A stretch of 64,000 bases of DNA from Siphonodentalium dalli. Taxonomy: Eukaryota; Mollusca; Scaphopoda; Gadilida; Siphonodentaliidae. Position 1 is the stretch's first letter, and each line of letters begins with the position of its first letter. Position numbers and translations under genes: made by a program. This document shows positions 56,148 to 64,000 of this stretch, piece after piece. The notes beneath the pieces were generated by a model. It worked only from the letters and a program-made list of their open reading frames with translations. It made no database searches and was not told the DNA's origin. The stretch lies in the NCBI GenBank assembly GCA_032622095.1, contig CP136063.1, positions 69,231,980 through 69,295,979 on the forward strand, in the 5' to 3' direction.

Positions 56148-56162
56148 GAAAAAGTGAAGGAG
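56148..56162 (+). other. Polypurine tract
   Basis: GAAAAAGTGAAGGAG lies directly before the 3' LTR, with one T interrupting. This is the usual plus-strand primer position. Confidence 0.75.
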
Positions 56163-56165
56163 TAA

Positions 56166-56902
56166 TGTGCCAAGACAACCCCAGGGACATAACTTTCAAC
56201 CTGGGAAGAAGATAGGAAATCTCTAAGTCAGAGGGGCGCTCGATTACCACACATATCAGCGCCGCTGTTGACCACATCTAGATCACAAAGTACTGAGCAC
56301 CAAATCGAATTAGCGAGCGTCCATGCAATAATCTTCCCCGACACATACATAGGCGAATGATTTGTGGAGTAACAGAACGGTCTTGGGGATTAAGCAAGGC
56401 CAGATGTATCGCCTAGAAAAGCTACTGAAACCAGGAGAGTTAATAGGACCCATGGGGAGATGACGATAACTCAATTATCGTAAGTAAGTCTGGAACCGAC
56501 GCGCCGTGAAAATACACATGGCCGTCATTAGCGGCCACTGGGTATTTTAGTAAGAAGCAAACCGACATCCACAGACAGTTCTAACCAGCTACCCTATAGT
56601 AACAACGAATTCTCGGACGCGTGGAAGAGCAGTGTGGAGCAATGGACGAGAATACAAGGTAAACATTATGTGCCGACGGAGGAAGAAGAGCAGACGACAG
56701 GAAGACGAACTCGACCGGAACTCAACCGAGTAGAAGACAAGCAGACACACCCAACCTATGAAGACGGAAGAAGACCCGAAACCAAGCAGACGACAGGAAG
56801 AGAAACCCAGATACAGATGATTGAACATTATTGACTTTGTTATATATAAATAATCAAACAGTTCTGATAGCCTTAAGAGTTATATGTACCCGTATTGGCA
56901 CA
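56166..56902 (+). repeat. 3' LTR
   Basis: 737 bp, matching the 5' LTR except at 56480 and 56490. It is followed by the AATG target duplication and CTTAAG palindromes. Confidence 0.97.
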
Positions 56903-57097
56903 AATGATTTACACTTAAGCGCAAAAGATTTGCACTTAAGCGCAAATAAATTGATAGACACATATTTACGCTTAAGCACAAATGATTATTTCAGCTTAAC
57001 TTAAGCGCAAATGATTTATACTTAAGCCGCGCAAGTTAAGCGCAAATGATTTACGCTTAAGCGCAAATAAATAATAAATGATTTTCTTCTTATTTCC

Positions 57098-58620
57098 TAT
57101 GGCTTGGTTTTTGATTGATTGATTGATTTATTTATTTTTGATATAAAGACATACACGTATATTGTTTTAACAGGTTACAAATATAATAAATTACAAGCAA
57201 ATAAAAAGGAGTTTTTTTTAACATAATTTCAGTTGTTAGGCTATATAAGAAATCGCAAATTTTGAAACTAAAAATGGGGCTGTAAAGAAGTCAAAGTGAA
57301 TACCAATGGTATGATGGCTGAAATTTAGAAAAAAAATCATAGATTACATGTACGGCTAGATATCGGGGATGGCACAAAAAGCACTCGAAGGCTTAATTCC
57401 ATTGTGGTCCCCTGATATGCTACCGGCCACGAGGCAGACAATATAGTTACCACAAAATTCTCCATTTTGATACTAAAAAATAATGGTAATGACATCAATG
57501 TTAATATATTGATATTTTACATTGATAAAGCCATCATCAATGTGGATAAAATAATTTATCATCATAAGTGCTACATTTACAAGTAATCTTATGATTGTGA
57601 ATATGTTTATTTTAAAAGAAATGATCATTTCACCGACCAGGTGGATGAGACGCCTGGCAGATCCATTTAACATATTAACAAGTCTGACACTCGTCTCATT
57701 CACCGGGTCTATGAATACTGACCGATATAATATTATATTAATATTAGTGTTGCTGCAAGAGGTGCCTGCGGGATCTGTGTCGGTTCGGTGACTTTGTAAA
57801 TGATGGATACGCACCACTGCATATACGCACCACTGCCATGTATGGCCGGTTTTGGACTGGTCTGTCCATGACCGAAAGATGGAAACCCGAAATACAGGCA
57901 GCAGTAACAATATATGCAGAGATGAGTAATTGATTGGCAAAATTTTGGTCACAGTTTCAATTCAGTAGTACAGAAAGGGATCTTCCTCTCGGTCCTTCAG
58001 TTTAGATAAGAGATGTTTTTTTATGCAAAATTTCCGGTACTTGATGTCAATGGGTAGATGTACAGTTTTGTCAAGTCTATTCCAGAGTCTTATTCCTGTG
58101 TAGAAAAAAGACTTTTTCCCATAACAACTTACATGAGGGAGGATGAATTTCAGTTTACCTGACCGGGTTTCAGATTGATCAGCCTCATTGTCCGAAACAT
58201 TTATATCCCCTTCTTTATTTGATCGTTTGAAATGTTCATTAAAATATACTGGGGCTTGCTTATCTGAGATCTTCATAACCATTGTCAATTTCCTAAAGTT
58301 AACTCTTTCACATACCGGCAGCCAATCTACTTTTAGAAATTCCGAATAGCCAATATGTGTCCTACACTTTAGATCTAAAATGTATCTTACTAGCCTATTC
58401 TGGGTTGCTTGTAATCGGATCTTTGTTCTCTGCGTTAGACTAGTGTACCAAAAGCTTGAACTATAGTCAAAATGACATTGAATGAGGGCCAAGGATAGAG
58501 TTCTTTTGCAGTATTGGTTCAGGTAAGATGCCTTTCTGTACAAGAATTTCAACTTAGAGTTCGCCTTCTGCAACATGTGTGCTGCCATTAGCTCACCATT
58601 AAGATGGTGGTTTGGCTTCA
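57098..58620 (-). mobile_element. 5'-truncated LINE (non-LTR retrotransposon)
   Basis: Minus-strand 3' end: an RT-ORF C-terminus, then about 0.8 kb of 3' UTR ending in an (AATC)n tail (TGATTGATTGATT on plus at about 57111-57126). TATGGCTTGGT occurs at 57098-57108 and 58621-58631 and may be the target duplication. The 5' boundary is uncertain by about 12 nt because the flank is itself a repeat. Confidence 0.7.
57962..58609 (-). pseudogene. LINE ORF2 C-terminal fragment
   Basis: About 215 residues are in one open frame: LIQCHFDYSSSFWYTSL, RLQATQNRLVRYILDL, then DWLPVCERVNFRKL and FFYTGIRLWNRLD. This is the characteristic region after the reverse transcriptase of CR1/Jockey-like LINEs (C-terminal domain behind the thumb). 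The catalytic RT is missing through 5' truncation, so it is not autonomous. The frame is still open, suggesting a fairly recent insertion. Confidence 0.85.
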
Positions 58621-59870
58621 TATGGCTTGGTGAAGTTGGTGTTTAGTCACACATTTTTCTGGGATCCCCAATTTTCTTCTACAGCACATATAAAGATAAT
58701 TCCCTTAATTTCTCCCTGACAGTGACATGGGATAATTAAAATTAAAAGCAGCAACAAGTGAAATCATTTTTAGATTATTTATTAATAATATCGCATAAAC
58801 AGTATGTTATTGTCATATTTGTGACCATTGTTATGTAAACAAAAGCATAAAAAGTTACTTTTCTGGTGTTTGTTTATATTATGATGGTAAACATAAAGAG
58901 CGTTCTTTGTGGGTGAATTCCTGATATGGAACGAATAAAGAGCGTTTATGCCATTTGTGTGTGATTAGCCAGCAGCATTGTGTTGTATTCTGTAACACAA
59001 TCAGGCTCTTGCTTAGGTAAAATATAGTAAATCTTTATGATAACATGCTGTTTACGAGATGGTCATGGTATATATGAACGAAACTGTATGCGTTTTAATG
59101 TTTTTCTGTTTACGGTGATTGGAACAAATATGAATATTTTCGACAACTAAGGCCTCACGTGCCTTTAAATGTGCTCAGAGGTCATGACCCTTCACTGTAC
59201 ACAGCTGCTGATATTTTGAGTTCATTTAACCTGAGTACGTTTAGCCTGTGACCTTTCACTCTACCTCGACTTGATAGTTATAGTCAGCCACTGTCATATG
59301 GACATCGATTCCCGCCCATGTGGGAGGCTGGGAGTCTTACTTCTCGACTTTTCGGGTAATTATATTTTATGAATAAACAGTTAAAATGCACATCTTCGTT
59401 CTGTGGAGATTACACATAAATAATATCACCGATTTGTAGATGAAGATTCTTCTAAACATGAATCCAAATCTCGATTTGTTTGCTTCTGTCGTCACTTCTT
59501 CACGAAAATAACGTCGGCCTGCAGGCATCCATCATTCCATGTCATCAGTCGCTCGCCAAATTTACTAACAGTAACAGCGTCCAAAGTTATTGTTCCCGCA
59601 TGAAGTCATGATAATATAATAATTTTATATAATATGATATGATTGTCTGATATGAGTCCAGTGCATTGATACCGTCGAGCGTTTCTAAGTTTCCAAATTC
59701 TTGAAAAAAATGTAGATTTGTAAACTAACTAGAAGAGCAGAAGTCGCCATTTACAAAACAAATGCTTTTGCAAATAGCAAAGCCAGCAAACTTTGAGCTG
59801 GGAATTTCCTGACGTCATACATAATCTAAATATAGGATAAAATTTGGCGAGCGACTGATGTCGTTTTTAC
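58610..59870 (-). repeat. Dispersed repeat, copy 2 (inverted relative to 39890-41240)
   Basis: 58610-58760 and 59390-59870 are the inverse of 41230-40580 (without the 40630-41120 insertion) and 40360-39890. Between them (58785-59380) lie sequences related to the foldback family of 14938 and unassigned DNA. Confidence 0.7.
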
Positions 59871-61600
59871 GCAGGAAGCCGCGGGAACAGCAAACGCGAA
59901 TACGCCCCTCGGTGTTCATTTCGCCAGCGTTTATTCTCGTCAAAATCTTGGTAAAACTCCATAATATGATCGCACGTGACACGTAGTGGAGCAACCACAC
60001 AAATACATCAAACTATCACAACAATTTCCATCTATATACCGTACGTAGTTTCCAACTGTTGCTGTGTCAGTCATGGGATTTCAAAATGTTGAATACTTTC
60101 ACCAAAGTTGGAGGGGCGGATTCCGCGGAACACTACAGTACAACCACCCTGCCACGACGTATCTCGTTAAAACAACTCACACACATCCATGCCAAACTAA
60201 AGCTAGCAACTTCCCACGTTTATATATGACAAATATAAATGTTTACATGGGCGCTATATCCCAAAATATCACTGGGGAAATCTTTCGCGCGAACAGTTTC
60301 ATGTGCTAGCTAGCTAGCTCTTGTCAATAGAAAACATCCCTCGTTTGAATCAAGTCTGTGTTGTTCTAGAAAATGGTCTTTAGAGAAGTCTCTTAATTAC
60401 ATTTAAGTGTATATATTGTGGAAGGCAGCTGAATTAGCTCATTGCATGGTCAAAAATTCAAACTGATAGTCAAAATGACATTTGAAAACATGATGACGAA
60501 TATAATCTTATATGCACTCACTAGTTTTAAATGAAGAACAAACAAAAAAGGAACAATGAAAACCAAACAAACAACACGTTTGTAGGGAGGGATCCCATAT
60601 TTATTGTGTGCATATTGTATATAAAATGTCCTTTGGCCATTTTGTATATATAATTGCGTTTAGTCTAGTGATGTGAAATCGGTGTTTCCGGTAAAGACCA
60701 AATGTGTCTGGATTCTGGCCCACAAAACCAACTGACGTAAATGACGTCATGGACCATGTCATGACGTCTTCGCTGGTTTTCGGTCAGCTAACCAACGAAA
60801 ATGGTCAAAATGAAACTAATTCATAAGCCTACATAACATAGGAATTGTTCAGAAAAACTGAAGTTGCTAATTTCATAACCATCCCACTTGGTCCACTTCC
60901 GATTCCGTGATTTCACAATTTGATATTATTGTTCCCAGGATGCTATGCAAAAGCGGGGCGGAAGTCACGTGATTTTTAACCCATTTTTCTTGTCCGAATT
61001 TTCATCGCGTCGAAATTCTGTTTCATGGTATTGTAAAAATTGATGACGTCATTCACGCCTAAACTTGAAAAGCAACACAGCGCCTGCGGCGCTGTGGTGG
61101 TTGCTATTAGATCTGAGATAGAATGAACTTTCCGTAGAATAACGTTGCGAAATTAACAGATCTTACACGACTTTAACTTGACGCGAGGTTTTAAAACAAA
61201 TACAGCTTGATAAAAAAAAATGACAACGCCCTGCCACTGCCAAGTTGGCACTGGGGCTGTCTCATCAGTGTCTGCTCACTGCTGTCATCGACACATCAGC
61301 AGATCAGTGTCCAAGGTCGTAAATTGCATGATGTGATTTGTGATCATCGCGCACCCCCCCCCCCTTTTAAATACTTTAAGGAGTCATTTGTCTGTAGGAG
61401 GCCCCCACCCCCTTTTTTCGTACGACGTATTCCATGCCTTGTTATGGGGTACGCCGTATTCCGGCCCCTCTGTTAGGAGGTATTCGGTATTCCAAAAATA
61501 CCGGTATTCATACGCCGACCTTCCAAAAAATGAAGTTTTCATATCTTTTTTATGTATTCTTAAGTGGTATTCCGTATGGGGGCTGGGGGTGGGGGCCTCC
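59871..61600. other. No gene recognised
   Basis: Unassigned. Minor features: (CTAG)n-like gctagctagctagct at about 60305 and a C-run at about 61353. Two ORFs near 61340-61757 arise from low-complexity and duplicated DNA. Confidence 0.4.
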
Positions 61601-61610
61601 TACATGTATA

Positions 61611-61807
61611 TACTTATTATTTATGTGGGCAGTAGCCTCTATACGGGCGCCTGTGGCGCATAAGATACTATGGGTGGCGGGATGGGGTGGTGGGTGGGAA
61701 CTTATACTTATTATTTATGTGGGCAGTAGCCTCTATACGGGCGCATGTGGCGCATAAGATACTATGGGTGGCGGGATGGGGTGGTGGGTGGGAACTTATA
61801 CTTATTA
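61611..61807 (+). repeat. 94-bp tandem duplication
   Basis: tacttattatttatgtgggc...gatggggtggtgggtgggaact occurs at 61611-61704 and 61705-61798, with one or few differences (gcgcctgtgg against gcgcatgtgg). A partial third start follows. Confidence 0.9.
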
Positions 61808-61902
61808 GTAGAACTTGTAGTAAATTTTACTAAATTTAGTGTATGTACAATTTGAATTTTTGCACGAAGTCAAATTGTACGTACACTGGTGGTTCTATAC
61901 TC

Positions 61903-62573
61903 CAGGGTTTCCGCTATACCGGCACAGGGTCCCCTTGACGGCCCCGTTCCCCTCGCCAAGTTTTCCCCTCCTGCCATACCCCAGGACATACTGCATGTCT
62001 ATAAAGGTATAAAGATGTTTAAAACTTCTGAATTTTGTTGGAATAGTACTAAGGAATTTTAAAAGGTGAATTTATTTTATATCTTGTGAGTGTACACTCT
62101 AAACGCGTTGTTAAATTGAAACAGGAAGTGATCAGAACTGACATCGCTAGGAGCTATGCCTTTGAGGTCGGTTAGTTACGTTGCGGTTGTATGTAATCAG
62201 CCTTAATATATTCCGATTACGTTATGCATCCGAAACATCTGCTGTGCCTTCCACAGTGAGTCTTTTAACATTAACGAGCACGTTTAACTCGGGATTAAAA
62301 TTACTGGTTTTCTGTACATGTACTTCGTAAATTAATATATATCTAATAAATTTACTAGTTTTAAAGTTACAGGTACATGTATAAGGTTTGATAGCTTGAC
62401 ACTTGGGCAGAAATGGAACAAAACAATCTGCCGTTTCTACTCTCACACGATTCTATTGGCCGATATAACGAAAGTAGTTCAACCAGTGCTAAAAGTAAAA
62501 CAGGCTACTTTTACCTGGATTTTTCCCCTTGACGGCTACCGGCCCCATTCGCCTACCCCTAGCGGAAACCCTG
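61903..62573. mobile_element. hAT-like non-autonomous element
   Basis: TATACTC flanks both sides (61896-61902 and 62574-62580). The inverted ends are CAGGGTTTCCGCTA / TAGCGGAAACCCTG. Related inner sequence (ccccttgacggc) is present near both ends. The CAGGGTTTCC tip and 7-8-bp TSD are typical of hAT. No transposase is present. Confidence 0.75.
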
Positions 62574-62580
62574 TATACTC

Positions 62581-64000
62581 ATACATGTAAATTGGTCCCC
62601 AACAGTCAAATCACTACCTTGACAAACAGGCGAGTATTGTTTTGGAAATAAACCTGATGCCCAAATGTGTGTTTCCAACTTTCCAATCTCAGGAGACACC
62701 AATAGAATTGATAGAATCATTACTAACATTAGACTATTATGATAATAGATTGTGAACCGAAACTGTGGGAAGCCGGATAGTCCGTGAACCAGACAACAAC
62801 AAGAGAATCAGAATCAAGCTCTATATATACATGTAATATTCGTGAGCGACTACTTCTACATTTTACTCGGATGCCTTCAATTTACTGAAGATTATCATGT
62901 GGAGGTCCAGGTAGCTATCATAATCATGGTCGAGTAACTTAAATTATAACCCTGTGGTGACTCGATCCAGTGGCGTTCCTAAACTTCTTTAACATGTACT
63001 GTACATATACCAAGGAGTGTACTGTACACGGGTCAGCCATTAATGTCCGCGCCCGATTGGACAGCTTACTAAGTTACTGCACCCACGACAATATACCTGG
63101 ACAAATGTTGCGAGGGTGAAGGAAGTCGGCATTTTGCATTCGGATCTTTATTCGATTATCTCAAAGACTTTTCAGCCTGACAAACTTGGTATGATGGTAT
63201 CTAGACTAGAATTAAGATTTTTGTCAGAATACCCTGACCAGGGAATAATGGTGCCATCACTATAGTCGGCTCCAACAAAACTTAAGGTTAAAGATACGGA
63301 TGGCATTCACAGTGGGTATTGCTGTTAAAATAGTCACATTCATTAAAACCGCTATAAACAGAAATAATATTAAAATATAGACAGACCTTGTTCTTATACT
63401 AATCATAAATATCACGTAAATATCAGGTTATTGTCAAGATCGTATTCTGTATTATGTAAAGAGAAATTCTGTTACAGAAAATATGTAAACAAACACTCAG
63501 AACCAGCTGAAGTCCAACTACATGTACATGTAAGATCAAATGTATGGCGGCATGCACAGCAATCTTATTCAAATATCACACCAACTTGTCCAAGTCTCAT
63601 TTTAATCGTGGGTATATATATAAGAGAATGCACTGACTTACAAGGTCAAGGTAAATATTTTTAGGCCAATGTGTATATATGTGAGGCTCCCAATGGGAAT
63701 GCATTGACACAGGGTTTTCGCATCTATTATGCACCATATTCTGAAAACAGGATGGTATTCTCAATACCTTTGTATCCAGTTGCTGAAGTTTCTGACAGAA
63801 AACTAGCTTCATATCTGGCAATATACCCAAATCTAGATATAAATTGCTCCCCAGAAAGTTCAGATCAATCTGAATTCCAAGAATGGACACGAAAATGCTA
63901 TCTCCTGCGGCTCATAGCACCGTGACACAATGTTGCGCAATACTGTACATGACAACATTAATACTATTGGCACTGCTAGTAAAAGTCTAGACAACTTCCG
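62581..64000. other. Repeat fragments; no gene called
   Basis: 63381-63485 resembles the 14938 foldback. 63610-63720 is a degraded TTAA-type hairpin MITE (gtatatatataagagaatgc ... gcattgacacaggg). 63740-63925 is open on both strands. On minus, an AG|..|GT-bounded stretch at about 63863-63760 could be an exon, but I recognise no family. Confidence 0.45.

Larger units (their letters stand above)
48316..56902 (+). mobile_element. Ty3/gypsy LTR retrotransposon, nearly full-length, young
   Basis: The element is 8587 bp. It has identical-length LTRs (737 bp) with two mismatches, TG...CA ends, a 4-bp duplication AATG (48312-48315 and 56903-56906), a PBS, gag, pol in the PR-RT-RNaseH-IN order typical of Ty3/gypsy, two extra ORFs and a polypurine tract. 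It is inserted in a CTTAAG palindrome repeat. One in-frame TGA in gag is the only obvious defect. Confidence 0.96.
42495..57079. repeat. Host repeat for three nested insertions
   Basis: The pieces 42495-42671, 46993-47009, 47911-48315 and 56903-57079 are collinear with 7280-7950 (cacatcactaaagt; gatctgt..ctcttttataaaata; ctgggatggcgacacaaatt; agtcaat.a.tacaccatat; then CTTAAG palindromes). The gaps are three mobile elements described separately. Confidence 0.8.

Noticed and set aside
1-64000. tRNA, rRNA or snRNA genes
   Set aside because: I saw no cloverleaf-compatible A/B-box pairs or rRNA-like sequence. Only tRNA-complementary primer sites were found. A covariance-model scan would be decisive.

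Overview
The window is eukaryotic nuclear DNA and almost certainly marine invertebrate. A bivalve mollusc is the best guess. It carries repeats of the bivalve pearl/HINE type: a tandem core of about 155-165 bp, an ACGG-like microsatellite, then a short hairpin at the 3' end. It also has the 'gggccataactc' repeats and frequent acatgtacatgta strings common in molluscan DNA. Base composition is AT-rich, genes have spliced introns, and most of the sequence is transposon debris. The species assignment is inference.

Only one host gene could be reconstructed. It is a seven-coding-exon TIMM23 (inner-membrane protein-import channel subunit) on the minus strand, from the ATG at 25930 down to the stop at 10163. 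All exon joins have GT/AG borders and compatible phases, and together give 181 codons plus a stop. The introns (0.47 to 8.1 kb) hold most of the local repeats: hairpin MITEs with TTAA ends, a palindromic GCAGAATGAGG family, a 161-bp tandem block, and a 4.6-kb pearl-type array whose core includes three near-identical copies of a 927-bp higher-order repeat.

Region by region: 1-9.8 kb is Helitron-like and tandem-repeat debris, a large foldback (about 4.06-4.80 kb) and an array of palindromic CTTAAG-centred units (6.3-8.4 kb). TIMM23 fills 10.1-25.9 kb. From 26 to 42 kb I see no recognisable gene. That stretch is a mosaic of non-autonomous DNA transposons, several with target-site duplications I can read: TTA (31.6-32.9 kb), a 9-bp TSD (33.98-34.91 kb), TA (36.06-39.15 kb), plus a short LTR remnant at 29.9 kb. 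From 42.5 to 57.1 kb one dispersed repeat, closely related to the one at 7.27-7.95 kb, has been opened three times: by a 4.3-kb long-TIR element with an 8-bp TSD, by a 0.9-kb Helitron-like element, and by a young Ty3/gypsy retrotransposon. A truncated LINE (57.1-58.6 kb) and further transposon pieces fill the rest.

The Ty3/gypsy element (48316-56902) is the most interesting system. Its 737-bp LTRs differ at only two sites. It has a primer-binding site fitting tRNA-His, and gag is interrupted by one in-frame TGA. Gag ends on the slippery heptamer A AAA AAC directly before its TAA stop, followed at 7 nt by a stem that can form an H-type pseudoknot. The long intact pol encodes protease, RT, RNase H and integrase. 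Two extra ORFs lie between pol and the 3' LTR: a one-helix membrane protein, and an acidic/proline-rich protein with a PPxY motif and a splice-acceptor-like site just upstream.
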